A stretch of 64,000 bases of DNA from Cardinalis cardinalis (Eukaryota; Chordata; Aves; Passeriformes; Cardinalidae), in the NCBI GenBank assembly GCA_014549065.1, contig JACDOX010000156.1, positions 2,984-66,983 on the forward strand, in the 5' to 3' direction. Of the stretch, positions 26,176 to 37,981 are shown one piece after another. The position numbers were made by a program, and so were the translations under genes. The stretch's first letter is position 1, and the number at the start of each line of letters is the position of its first letter. Below the pieces are notes generated by a model. The model worked only from the letters and a program-made list of their open reading frames with translations, made no database searches and was not told the origin of the DNA.

Positions 26176-26779
26176 CTTTTGTTTTCTGCTAACTCATTAT
26201 ATGGCAGTGCTTCTTCAGTGCAAGTCACCTTCTCAGGCAATGACTCAAAATTTCTGACTTCTGGCAGTCCATAGTCTCTTCTAGGATTCCTGGGAACATA
26301 GGTTTTCCCTATTCAGGTTCATTGTGTAGTCAATGTTACCCATTTACTCAATGTAGCACTGGTTTCACGATGAACTGAGGGGATGTTCCCTTTGAGCATC
26401 CAGTGTAGCACAGGCACTCATGGTGTTAAGGAGACACACTTCTGTCTCAAGAACTTCTGAGGCTTGAACCCCGTCACAGGCTCCTAATATCTTTTGTCTG
26501 TGGGCATCTGAACCTTGATAACTCCAGCTCCAAAACCTCAGGTCTCCAAAACCAATGGTCTACCTCAGGTTTCTTCTGAAGTTCTTTGCCAGGGCCCCAG
26601 TTAAGATCCTCCTCCCCAGATGCAGTATAGAGTATACTTTTCATGTCAGGCTATGTCTGAGCAGGTCCATGAACTACTGCAGGAAGCTGATTCCTCTTTG
26701 GTCTGCTCAAAGGCCTGTTATTGCTCAAGTGCCACATTTGAAGTGATTCTTCTTCCAAGTCACTCAATAGAGGAGGGGC

Positions 26780-27130
26780 CTACAAGCTTGTTATAGCCTG
26801 GAATGTATTCTCCAGAGCCCTGCGAGGCCTAAAAATACCTTGTGTTTCCTTTTCCTTAGCTGGTAGAGACATAGTTGCTATTTTGTTTACCACTTTTCTC
26901 CACATGGCCATTGTGGAAAGGTCTTTCTCTGGATCTTTAGGGACCCTGTCACTTTTTGGATCACTGTAGATGATTTCCCGTATCTCCAATTCTCTCAGGT
27001 ACTGGATACCTTCATCTGCAGTGGTCCACTTCCCTGGAGAGTTCACAAGATCTTCATTGAATGGATATCTTGTCCTCACACTTGAGAGAAGGCATCGCCA
27101 GAGGCTGCAAGTTGGTCCTTCTTCACAAGC
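26780..27130 (-). pseudogene. Endogenous retrovirus gag-like fragment
   Basis: A 99-residue open frame at 26780-27079 (minus) carries NSPGKWTTADEG and then IQYLREL, with PMWRK-like MAMWRK further on. By memory these resemble gag-region blocks of avian endogenous retroviruses. Gag normally forms the virus core; only a short piece survives here and the flanking gag sequence is missing. The continuing frame upstream (27080-27130) is interrupted. The assignment to gag rests on remembered similarity rather than a search, and the retroviral class is left open. Confidence 0.6.
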
Positions 27131-27137
27131 CCTCTTT

Positions 27138-27441
27138 CAAGAAAGATGGGCAGACTATTACAAGATCATGTAAAGAGGACAAGGGGGAAATGGCTTCATG
27201 CTAAAAGAGAGTAGGTTTAGACTAGATACTAGAAAGAAATTCTTTACTGTGAGAGTGATGAGGCAATAACACAGGTTGCCCAGAGAAGTTGTGGACACCC
27301 CATCCCTGGAAGTGTTCAGGGCCAGGTTGGATAGAGCTCTGGGCAACTTGGTCTAGTGGAACTGGGGCAGAGGGGTTGGAGCTAGATTGTATTTAAGGTA
27401 GATGATCCCTAATCCCAGGTAGTTTTGTGATTCTGTGATTG
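27138..27441 (+). mobile_element. CR1 LINE, 3' segment (continues 23046-25459)
   Basis: The sequence resumes exactly where CR1 left off. Blocks in order are CAAGAAAGATGGG, AATTCTTTACTGTGAGAGTG, CAGGTTGCCCAGAGAAG, CCATCCCTGGAAGTGTTCAG and GAGCTCTGGGCAACTTGGTC, ending in TTTTGTGATTCTGTGATTG, the CR1 octamer-like tail. The interrupted element totals about 2.7 kb without the retroviral insert. Confidence 0.93.
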
Positions 27442-28610
27442 TCTTTTAAATCGTAGTAATAGGAGTAGTGAAATTAGCAAACTTCAATAATACTTCTTTT
27501 TTCTGGTAGTCCATGCCTTTACCCTATTCCATTTTTGCATTAATTTCTCCAGGCTTAAACCTCAATTACACTATGTATTGCCATTGAAAGCCTACAGCAG
27601 CTGTCATTTCAATGAATATTGCAGCCTTCATTTTCTTGGGGTGAATGTGGGCGTGTTTTGTTTTTTATCTTTTTCCCTCCATGGTTACAGGGAAATTCTG
27701 AAATGCAGAAGAATCAGGCATTTCTAAGACAAAACTGTGCTGACTTTGTAAGTAACTATTTATGATAGAAATACCACAGAAGACAGAAGCAGGGAAAATA
27801 TGTTCTGGAAAGCAATGGGGCAACCATATTTTATGGAGTGAAATAAAAAGGATTAGGGCATAATTATGCTGCTGGTATATCGCACATAAAGTCAAACCAA
27901 TTACTACTCTTCCTAGATCTTTTAAGCCTGAGGATTAAGAAAATTTGGTACTTTTTTCACTTTCTTGTTTCTGAAAAACAATGGACAGTCCTTTTTCATC
28001 AGTAAATGTAACAACTTTCCCTAATGCATGTGAAATATTTAACAGTTTAGAAAGTATGACAAAGTTAGTTATGTATTAACATTTTTCAGCAGATCAGAGT
28101 GATACCATCATTTATTCTAAGTCTACTTCATCATTTCTAGCCTGCAGCTTCTTTAGTAATGAGAATTCTAAGGAAAACAAAGGATTTCCTGTACTGTTTG
28201 TCTGACTGTGTCAAATTAGAATATTACCTGCAGTTGTTTTCAGTAAGTGTGTAAGTTAGCTTGACACTTTAACTTAGTTACTCAATGACATGCTTTTAAA
28301 GTCTAGGCAAGTGAATAAAAACAGCTTTTTCAAGAGTTTGTGTATTTTTTTAATAGTATAACCATCCATTTTTACGCTGTTCAAAGAGAAAAGGCATGCT
28401 TGTGTTTCACAATCTCAGCCCCTTAGTCCATGTGCCAGACAGCAACAAGTGCAGTAAGACAGTTCAGGTTCTCAGCTGTCAAAGCAGGCAAAATTCTTCC
28501 ATTACTCCCATGTATGAAGTCAGGAATTAATGCTTCCTAGGAGTAAGTATTGAAATATAATTAGGCATGTGTTTTTCCTGCCTTTTTAAGGGAGGATAGA
28601 AAACATTTAC

Positions 28611-28633
28611 AAAAATGTTGTAAACATTTTTGC
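28611..28633. repeat. Short hairpin, 10-bp arms, 3-nt loop
   Basis: CAAAAATGTT and AACATTTTTG are exact reverse complements separated by GTA. It is AT-rich and of modest significance. Confidence 0.8.
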
Positions 28634-29762
28634 AATATTTTTACAACTTATTCATCTAGAAACATCCAAATGCATGTGGATCTGCGCAAAGGAGCAAACA
28701 CATGAAGGTAAAGGAGGGCACATAAACATTAAACTCTTCATTTTTTAAAAAACTCTTCTGTATTTTCTTCCTGTGAAACTCTTTGTGAAGACCTTCCAAA
28801 GAAAACAGAGACCCCATTTCTGGTACACACACATTGGTATACATAGAGAGGAGGAGTTAAAATACTTAAATTGACTTTCTTCATTTTCCTCCTGTGCCAA
28901 AGGCTACCCCCACAATACAACATAGTGCAAGATTTTGATTATTATAAAAGGACTTTTTTGAGACATGGGTGGAGACTCTCCTGTAGAACAATCTGTACAG
29001 CATTACAAAACCGACAGGTTCTCAAAATGGAGTTTGCTGAAATGGTGGAACAGACCATTCTGTTAGTTTCTGTCACACAGTGGATTGCATTGCACCTTAT
29101 CAAACATTAAAGATGAGCAGTCTCTTTCTAGAATATCAGCAGATACAGAGAATATCGTTGTTACCTATAAAAAAGGAACTCCTTCTCTGGTGAATTTTCT
29201 GTAAATAATTTTATGTAATATACCCTTCAAAATACTGGTCTAACCTAGGTAATGAATGGCCACAGTAAGAATCTCAGCTCTGTACGAATGCATAATCCCC
29301 ACCACAGATAACTGCAGGGTACTGGCATTGTGTCCATCAAAAAATTATTAGGAAAGTTTATGGCAACAAATCCTGTCATAAAAAAAGTCAAAATGTTTTT
29401 ATTTGAAACAATATTTCCTCAAAAATGCATTTAAAATGTTTTAAAACCCCTCTCTACAAGACTTAACACGTCCAGTGTAAGTTTCACAGCAAATTTTGTA
29501 ATAAACTGCAAAAATACCTTCTTAGACAAGGTGAGTTTGCCTTCTAAATTTAACAATAATGAATTTAATGGTAACCAGGAACAATTTTTTTTGTTAGGGA
29601 CATTGATGTTTTGATAATGAATCCAGCTGTGTATTTGAGGTTCATGTAAACATGAAAAAAATCCCCAACCTTTTAAAATATTTTATTTGTTAAGGGGACT
29701 GCAGCATCACTGTTTAAAAAATCATCTTAATTTTATATTTTCATGAAATTTTTAAATAGAGT

Positions 29763-29816
29763 TTTATATAACTCACTTTGAAAGAAGACTTTATATAATT
29801 CACTGTGAAAGAGGAC
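29763..29816. repeat. 27-bp tandem duplication, about 24/27 identity
   Basis: Unit 1 is 29763-29789 and unit 2 is 29790-29816. Both begin TTTATATAA or similar and contain GAAAGA(A/G)GAC. Three substitutions indicate an older duplication. Confidence 0.85.
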
Positions 29817-31024
29817 TTTCAATATACTTTTGCCAAGTATCTATCCATTCACTGAAAATTCTTTTAACAAACAGAAACCAAGAAGGAATGCATTTTCAGA
29901 AAGAGAATGGGTCAGGACAATTTATTTTTTTCATCAGATACTATTTTAGAATTTTTGTTGATTGGAGGAGTTATTTTCATCAACTTTTCTTCTCTACAGC
30001 TAAAGTGACCCTGGTGGACGGAGGGCACTTGAGACTTGAAAAATCAATTTCAAGATTTTTAAGTGAAATGCAAAAATTGAACAAAATACTATTTTCATTT
30101 AAAAATGTTCATGAATGTTTGAAGCAAAAAAAATTGCAACATCATGCCTTTGTCTGACAATGTTCTTTTTCCTGTAATGCACCATTATTTATATTAGCAT
30201 ATATCCTAAAAAATTTCAAGTGTACATAAAGAACCGAAGTAAAGATTTAAAACTCATTGGAAAAAGTGTATCTGGACACAAGAGTATATCAGTGTTTCCT
30301 TCTGTCAAGTTCAATATGGATGTTACTGACTTGTTGCAGAGCCAAACTGGGTGTTATGCTGCAGATGCCTCTGACTGGAGCTAAATGGCTTATCAAATTT
30401 AAGCTTCCCTGTGACGACCAAAAGGAGCGTGACACTGAGAGGAAAAGAGCTGACATATGGCTTCATGAGAAACTATTCCGGCTGGAAAACATACAAGAAG
30501 TGAACGAATGGCCCTTGTATGTAAAAGTCAATACCAGATAAATGTCTAATTAAAACATTTAAGCCATAAGATTATTACTTTTAGGAGGAAGTGACTCACA
30601 TGCTGGGTGAGAAATGTGTCCACAGTGAGAGCTGAGATTGAGAAATTCCAATTTCTGAGAAATTTAGGTGTAATTTGAGTGGTACTCTATTAAAAGGCAA
30701 GCTGATGAACTCAAACCCCTTGGCTAGGAGCTATGTCCCCCAGACATACATCCTGTAGTTTTCTAACAAGTAGTGTGTGCCTGTTATCTGCTGAATGTGT
30801 TTAAACAGAGATGTTCTGAGAAATAAGCTTTCTTTCTGATGGGCTGGAAAAAAATATATGTAATAGAATTTCCAAGTTTGCATATAGTTCATATCCAAGT
30901 TCCCTGAACTCAACACAAAAACTCTCACTGTGAGACCTCTACCAGTTGCCCATTTACTAATGACACTGGTAAAAATATTTATCTTTCGTATAAGCCCGCC
31001 CAACTGAAATGCCACAAAAGGCCA

Positions 31025-31175
31025 TTCTGGAGTCTTTTCTTCTCCCAGTTGAACATCAATTCTCTCAGCCCTTCTTCACAGAAGAGTTATTCCAGCTCTC
31101 TGATCATGTTCATAGCTCTTCTCTGCATTCACTCTACAAGTCTATGTCTTTTTAATATTGAGGATCCTGGCGTAT
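31025..31175 (-). mobile_element. CR1 LINE fragment, minus strand
   Basis: Reverse-complement CR1 blocks are visible: TCTGGAGTCTTTTCTTCTCC, then TGAACATCAATTCTCTCAGC, CAGCTCTCTGATCATGTTCA and a TCTATGTCTTTTTAATATTG end block. The short length and substitutions indicate an old fragment. Confidence 0.8.
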
Positions 31176-34100
31176 ACAGTGTAGTATATAATCACTTCTC
31201 CTGTTGGCGATCTATTAAGGAAATTTTCTTGTGTGATCATTCAGATGTCACTCTGGGAGTCAGAGTCACACCATCCAAGGTTTTAGCTGATGGCACCAAA
31301 GCCCCTTTGCAGTGAGTGGCTCCAGTGAACCGATGGGGCTGTTTGACTCTTTCCACATCTCACATCCACACTGTCTGACAAGTTTCTGTTCCTGGCTTGA
31401 CCCTGGGTTCCCAAAGCAGAGTGAGACCCCTAGTTCCTCTAAGCAATAAATTGTGGAGAAGCAACAAAATAAGAGCACAATCTGGGTGCCCCAGATATCC
31501 CTGAATAAAGGAATCCCTGAGCCTTGCAGTCATTGCACACTCTCTTCATGTCCTTTTCATGTGCCTCTTGGTTCAATTGTTTTATTTAGTCTGGGCTCTT
31601 CTCACTGTTCACTGGGCCCTGCAGAGGCCCTGGGTGATGGCTGGCATTCCAGGACTGTGCCCTTTGTTAGGCTGGAGGTCAGTGCCTCTTCACAGGTTGT
31701 TGTTTGGGGCTGCAACTGTTTCTCATCAGCCAGGGCACAACCTGCAGCAGCTTGCACTCCAACCTACCTGCACTAGGTGTGTTCCACAACAAATCTATAC
31801 AATTGAGTAGTGATTATGAAAGTGTAACCTTAGATTAGGTTAATTTATTAACAGATTTCATATCTTGAGATTTTCATGCATGACTGCATTTATTACAGGT
31901 AGCTGTGCTTTCTTCTGCATGAAGCAACTCGCTAAAGTTGACTTAAAAAAATCTCAGGCAAAAGTGCAGTACAGTTAGCAATATCCTCATTTACACAGCT
32001 GTGAAGGATCTAATTATACACCTTTGTGTGACTTCTATTGTTTGGTTTGTTGTTGTTGTTTTTTGGTTAGTTTGTTGGTTTTTTTGCTCCAACAGATTTT
32101 TAGAGCAAGTTAATTTTAAAACATCTATGTCAAAATATGCAGTCATGTAGCATGTTTGGTAAATCACAGCCATTAATATGGCAACACTGGAAAACCACTG
32201 GACATGCTCTAGCCCAAGACTGCACAACTGGAAATGGTAGATGACCACTTTGTTTTCAGAAGTACTTTCTCGTCTTTCTTAGATACCAGTATTAGATTCT
32301 GGACAGAATCCCATTAAAACACACAGCTGAAGATTAATTTGACCAAGCCTGAAAAATCTTTGTTTGCATGCTAACAGATTTGAGATTCTGTGCAAAAGTT
32401 TTGTTGACACTAAACCAGTAAATACGTATCTATATATATGTATAGATATCTATAGATAGATATATAGGCAGATACAGATATAGATGAGACTTAGATAACT
32501 TAGATTATAGGTATTGATACTAATATAGCAATAGTTATATCAGCCTTGCTTTTCACAACTATGAAAAGAATAAACACTTCATAAAATCTCCTGCCACAGA
32601 ACGAAACATATTGAAATGGCTTTTTATGGAGATATTGAAACAACAACAACAAAATAAAATACACAAGGCTTGCTTCTCCTGAAGGTTCAATTATTTTGAG
32701 CCCTGCTAGCAAACTTTGATTGATAAATCTAACCTTTTCTTTCCAGGCAATGGTTTGATCACATAGTGAAGAGAAAGAGTAAGAGAATGGAAAAATAATA
32801 TTTGGATTGTAACAGAATAATAAAAATGCAGAGGATGCCTTTGACTTTTACAAGGTGAGAAATGATTTCCCATTTTGATTGTGTGATGTTAAGACTTCCT
32901 TCTAAGAACAAGTAAGTCTGGGCTTTGTATGATCCTATTAAATCAATTTTCAAAACTTATAAGGTTTCTCCAGCCTTCCAACTAGATATTCTTAATTCAT
33001 CCAAAATGAAATTCAAGTTCTAATGGCAACATAGGTTTTTCAGCAGCACAAATAACTGATGAAATGGTGTACTGACCGGATTTTATATGTGAAATATGAA
33101 CTAAAATATGAAACATGAACTCTCCAGGTCCACAGGGAAAAGCAGGCAGCCTTTGTGTCCAAAAAAAATTTAAGAAATTTTCCAACTGTACCAATACAAA
33201 AACTGATAATGAATGTCCATCATGACATATTTTGGCACTTATACATATCTTTTTAATTGTTCATTTACTACATATTTTTTCATTCCCTTCCAAAATACTT
33301 CTTAGAAGCCCAAAATCCCGTCATTAGTTTCTTCAAACCTTCATTTCTGTGTAGAAAAAAGAGAAGTTATCAATAAAACAAAATTAAATTAGATAATTTA
33401 GTTTTATTTTATCATCATAAATTCCTTTACACAAGGTCCTCAGTAGACAAAGAGGTAGACACCTAACCTTGCAAGCAATTCCACTGGAAAAAAAAGCAAA
33501 AAGAGAGAGAAAGTAGAATTTTGCTTTAAAATATAAGCTCAGAAATAAATCACTGGACAACATTTAAAACTGTGTTCTTTAAATGTTTTCAAATTTCCAC
33601 AAGCAGCTGTAGAAATTTACTTTGAAATGCCAGAATTTTGGGGACTCTAGCAGAATGTTTGACCTTCATTAACTCTGCTCCTTTCTGATCCATAGAATTG
33701 TTTTTGAGGTTGGAGAGCATTTAATAAGTAATTTTAAAAATACATAATAAAATTCAGCAAAGAATTAGATATATTATCTGCTTCAACCCACATAATAAGC
33801 CACAATTTGGAGAAAAGGGTATTTTATGTATCAGTGTCATAGTAGAGCAGAAGACAGAGAAAGAAGACAGATGCATCATTGCTGATTTAAGGACGGGATA
33901 CTGAAATGCAGCTGTGTAAACCTGAATACTGCAGTGAGAGTTGACCATGGACATGAAAATGTGGTATTTTTCAGCTTCCAGAACTGGTGTATCTGAATAC
34001 TGAAAGCCAAATTAAAGTTGGCCTTAGCAAAGGTATGCTGTTTCAAATGTAATCCTCCCGCACAAGCTCTCCCTGACCTCGCTACACCATATGGGACAGA

Positions 34101-34977
34101 TGTAATTTAGTTCTAATGTTTTAGTTAATGAAATCACTGCTACAGCCTATGAATAACTGCAGCAAATGTGCTCACTGTTAAATAGTACTGTGCTTGCAGG
34201 CAAGTGTGGAAAATAGATAACCCACTACACTTGTACCTACTTCTACAGTTTTTACTGCCTGTTTTTTTAAATAAAGAGCTAGAGTCATGAGGCATGGTGT
34301 GCATATGCAACATTTAAAAATTAAGAGCTCAAGCCTTGGATAGAAACTGTAAATCCATTTAGCTCTGAAAAATTTATCCTCATTAACAAAACTGTCAATA
34401 TTTAGTATCCAGACTATGACATTTCAGCTCCTTTTCTTGGTTTACATACTGAAATGAGAAAATACATATTCAAAAACATAGTATGCACACATACACCATA
34501 TGTATTCTGCTGTCATCTCTGCAATATATAGCAAATTCATAAGTATTTTTTTCTGACAACTGAGGGACTCTATCTTTCATCTCCTAAGCTATCTCCTTGG
34601 TAATTTACTAATGTTTTAACCTCCAAAAAACTTTCTGTATTTTGTTTTTAAAAATCAATAATCATCTATGCCAAGATTTGGCTCAGTTAAATAATTTTTA
34701 TATTCTAATTACATTACTTCTTTATTATTATGACCATTTGATCAGTCTCAGAAAAACTATTTTCAAGCTGATTACAAGAATTATTGGTTTGCGTTCTACA
34801 TGCTAACAAAACTGAGCAATTGTGGCACCAAACCAGAGGTGAAAAAATGCAATTTATGTTTGGAAAAGCAAATCATAATTTTCCATAGAAATTCAGTCCC
34901 AGCAACACCTGATGCAGGTTTGCAAATTCGCAGATTTTAAACACATAAAAAGATGAAGAGAAACGAAAATTTATGCC
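31176..34977. other. Mostly unique; possible unidentified repeat at 31330-31790
   Basis: 31330-31790 is GC-richer than its flanks, carries AATAAA/AATAAAG-type words near 31446 and 31504, and may be part of an LTR or other repeat. I could not place it in a family. The rest is AT-rich unique sequence, including a TATAGA-rich patch near 32426-32490. No gene is supported. Confidence 0.5.
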
Positions 34978-35572
34978 TGTCATGGTTTAACCCCAGTTCA
35001 CAACTAGGCCCCATGCTTCCACCCACCCATACCCCCACCAGTAGGATTGGGAAGAGAATTGAAAGAGCAAAAGTGAGAAAACTCATGGGTTGAGACAAGA
35101 ACAGCTTAATAGAGAGGCAAAAGACACATACACACAGGTAAAGCAAAACAAGCAATTATTTCACTGCTTCCCACTGGCAGGCAAGTGTTTAGCCATCCCC
35201 AGGAAAGAAGGACTCCATCAGGTCTAATTATGACTTGGGAACAAAAATGCCATCACTTCACACATCCCTTCCTCCTTCTTTGCCAGCTCTCTATGTTGAG
35301 CCTAACTTGGGGAATATGGAACATTCCTTCAGTCAGTTGGGATCAGCTGTCCCAACTTTGCCCTCTAACCTACCCAAACACCCCCAGACTACTCACTGGC
35401 AGGGCACCACAAAAATCAGAAAAGGCTTTGATATTATGCAAACACTGCTCAGCAACAGCAAAACGATTTCTATACTATCAACACTGGGTTGAGCACAAAT
35501 CCAAAACTGAGCCCCATATTAGCTACTGTGAAGAAAATTACTGTGAAGAAAATTCTAGGCAAACCTAGAACA
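34978..35572 (-). mobile_element. Solo ERVL-like LTR (595 bp), minus orientation
   Basis: The plus strand starts TGTCATGGTTTAACCCCAG and contains ACTCATGGGTTGAGACAAG and AACAGCTTAATAG. These are the reverse complement of a well-known avian LTR 3' half (polyadenylation region, then ...ACCATGACA end). The proposed right end is AACA at 35569-35572. Flanks are ATGCC (34973-34977) and ATACC (35573-35577), a 5-bp duplication with one change, as expected for ERVL. A perfect 15-bp tandem duplication (ACTGTGAAGAAAATT) lies at 35525-35554 near the sense 5' end. Confidence 0.82.
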
Positions 35573-35959
35573 ATACCTCTGAAATCAATATGCATGTTTT
35601 AACAGCCCTTATCCAGTATAGACCATGGGAAACAGTGCAGCTGATGACAACATCTGTACGTATTTGTATCATTTTTGTTGATTAAAGCTAACAGCTGTGT
35701 AGTTGAAGATTTATGAATAAAAGGGTGGCATAGAGCATTTTTATGGGGTATTGATTCTCCAGAATAAAAGGTCATTTACTGTACATTGGTTAAGCTCAAT
35801 ACCACCTCCAGCTCCAAACTCCTCAGAAGGCAAGGATTACTTACAAAATTATTACTATTTTAATGACTTTTTTTCCCTCAGTGTTTAATACTAATACTGC
35901 CAGGAGGAGGACCATGATTGCAGTAGTCATGCTCCATTTGTGGGCCCTAAAATCCTAAG

Positions 35960-36067
35960 GAGCCAGTTGTACCATATGGATGTTCATAATAAGCACATGA
36001 GGCTTGACAGAGTTCACCCCAGAGTACTGAAGGAGTTAGTGGGCACTATGGCAGGACCCCTCTGTCA
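35960..36067 (+). mobile_element. CR1 LINE segment 1 of 3 (RT region)
   Basis: The block AGAGTTCACCCCAGAGTACT followed by GAAGGAGTTAGTGGGC and GGACCCCTCTGTCA matches the CR1 ORF2 RT region. The copy is interrupted at about 36067 by an LTR and continues at 36897. The left limit is approximate. Confidence 0.8.
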
Positions 36068-36896
36068 TGACCCATGCGTATGGGGCACAATGTTCACTAT
36101 AAATTCTCATCAGGCACCAGACCACATGTCAGGGAGCTCTCAGGCTTTTATTGTACAGTCACCACCACTCTGGCAATGACCACACTATTTAGACTAAAAA
36201 GGTGTTTGTTAACAAGCCCTTACATTTTCACAATATGCTTCCACTAAAGGTGTTAGCTAACAAGACAATAATTTTGTACAGTATACTTAAAAAACTTTTC
36301 AAGCCCCTGGCTTATAACCACTATTCAAAGGTGCTGGATAATGAGCCACAGCACACTTCCACAAGGTCCTCACTCTCACAACAGAGTTTAGTACAGAGTA
36401 TGGAGTAGACTATGACAGTCGTGCTTTCCTCAGGCAAAGCAAAGAAAGAAAACAAAGAACAGCACTAGTCCTCAGATCCTGCATTGGTCCTGCTGCTTGG
36501 ATGATCCAGAGCTGGGTTTGCAAGATGGAGAAAAGTAAAAGACAAAGAGATAGGGAAGGTGGCGGGGGTGGGGGGGAGAGAGGGGTGAGGGAAGCAAGGA
36601 AGGAGGCCCAATCCACACTCTCTTGTAGTTAAGAGGTAAACTCTTGGTGCACACCTCTTATGCAAATAAACTAAGATTTTCTGTGCTGATTTGTTCAGGC
36701 ATGCACAGCCAGCCCATCTCCAGAGAGGGAGCTGTGGTGGGCAGGGGGGGAACAGAACACAAATCTCAAGGGAGAGCATGAACTTGGCTTACAACAGTGC
36801 TGCTCCACCTCCACGAGACTATCTCCTTCTGCAGCAATCCTCAGAATGTTTGAGACAAAACATCCTTAGGTTTGGTTCTCTGTACCAGCTGAAGCA
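36068..36896 (-). mobile_element. ERV LTR inserted in CR1 (LTR A, about 829 bp)
   Basis: TG at 36068 and CA at 36895-36896 lie between TCTGTCA (36061-36067) and TCTATCA (36897-36903), a candidate target duplication with one change. A start at TGTCATG (36063) is an alternative. On the minus strand an AATAAA signal (complement of TTTATT at 36147-36152) is followed by about 80 bp to the terminus, as in an LTR R-U5. Removing the element restores continuous CR1 sequence. No internal viral genes remain. A purine-rich GGGGGTGGGG stretch near 36560 causes overlapping proline-rich minus-strand frames that are not genes. Confidence 0.75.
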
Positions 36897-37153
36897 TCTA
36901 TCAAAGGTCTTGGGACCTTAAAGAGGTCTCCACTGATTGAAAGCTAGCAAATGTCATTACATTTACAAGAATGGCATGAGAGGAGATCTAAAAGAGTAGA
37001 TTAGTCTAACCCCTACCTAGGAAGATAATGGAGATGTATTGGGATCATGTTGAAAGACATGTTAAGGACAATGAAATTATCAGGCACCATCAACATGGGT
37101 TCACAAAGGGGAAGTCTTGTCTAAGTAATCTGATATCCTTCTATGCCAAGGTG
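36897..37153 (+). mobile_element. CR1 LINE segment 2 of 3 (RT region)
   Basis: Resumes the CR1 RT region with ATCAAAGGTCTTGGG, GCTAGCAAATGTCATTAC, ATCAACATGGGTTCACAAAG and GGGGAAGTCTTGTCTAAG, ending at TTCTATGCCAAGGTG where the second LTR begins. These are neighbouring ORF2 blocks in the right order. Confidence 0.85.
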
Positions 37154-37976
37154 TGCTGACTTTAACATCAGCAGGAAATTAAACTCAAAATAAGCCATTC
37201 TGCTTCCCCTGCCTCTCCTGTTAAGGGAGGGACAACAAAGCAGAATCTATGGGTTGAGATAACAACTTACTAAAAGTACAAAGCTGTGAAATACAGCATG
37301 CACAGTAACAACAGCAGAGAAGTTGTTTTATCCACACAAAGATGCTCACCCCTGGCAACAAAAGAAGATGGTGGATACTCCTTGCAGGTCATGTCCGCAC
37401 AGCTTCTTCCCTAGACAAAGACAATATGATTCCAAAGACAATATGATGACTGTTCTTGCACACAGCCCACATGGCCATCCGGAGCAAGGGCAAGAGAGTG
37501 AGGAAGCTCCTGTGGCGAATTTTTCCCACATCCCAATCTGAATTTTTTTTTTTAAGTGACAAAATAAAGCCCCTAGAAATTAGATCATCTGAGTAGGGGT
37601 CCACTTTGCTCAGTTCTGTGTGGGTGCCTCCAGCACTGCTTCCAAAACTATGCTGCATTGTGGGGTCACCCCCACTGGTGCTTTCCTGGAGCAGCCTCCC
37701 CGCCAGCCCTGGTGATTCAGCACTACAGTTCATACTTGGTTTTTCTGCTGTCCCTTTCAGCACTAAGGTCCATAACCACACTCTGGAGGCAAAACAGAAG
37801 GGGCAAATGGCAGGGAGGCAGAGGGACCAAGTCCACTGAGGCTGATGCCCTGGTAAGGCACCCCAGCTTTCCCTGCCAAAACCACACCCCCAAGGATGAT
37901 GCGGATGTTTTTGAATAACAACTCGATAACACCCACATGGCACTAAACTCCACCCCCTCTCCATAATCAGAACACA
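37154..37976 (-). mobile_element. ERVL-like LTR inserted in CR1 (LTR B, about 823 bp)
   Basis: The element has TG...CA ends between AGGTG (37149-37153) and AGTTG (37977-37981), a 5-bp duplication with one change. An end at 37974 with a 7-bp duplication (CAAGGTG/CAAGTTG) also fits. The minus strand reads GTTGTTATCTCAACCCATAG near 37250, resembling the post-polyadenylation part of ERVL LTRs such as the one at 34978, so minus is the likely sense. A sense frame of 191 codons (37389-37964) starts close to the LTR's 5' end; no domain is recognised. Confidence 0.75.
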
Positions 37977-37981
37977 AGTTG

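Larger units (their letters stand above)
25460..27137 (-). mobile_element. LTR-less, internally deleted endogenous retrovirus inside CR1
   Basis: Read on the minus strand, a gag-like segment (about 27130-26780) is followed by an unassigned stretch and then RNase H and the start of integrase (about 26175-25480). The order is correct, but the span is far too short to hold protease and reverse transcriptase, so there is a large internal deletion. No LTR is present at either end. The junctions with CR1 share CAAGAAA at 25453-25459 and 27138-27144, either a 7-bp duplication or junction microhomology. The insertion is younger than the host CR1. Position 25775 is an ambiguous base. Confidence 0.88.
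27442..31024. other. Unique AT-rich sequence, no gene seen
   Basis: No transposon or exon was recognised over about 3.6 kb. Local structures are a short hairpin at 28611-28633 and a 27-bp tandem duplication at 29763-29816, listed separately. Confidence 0.6.

Noticed and set aside
36410..36779. Proline- and leucine-rich minus-strand frames
   Set aside because: Caused by a G-rich stretch within LTR A; several frames overlap at the same place.
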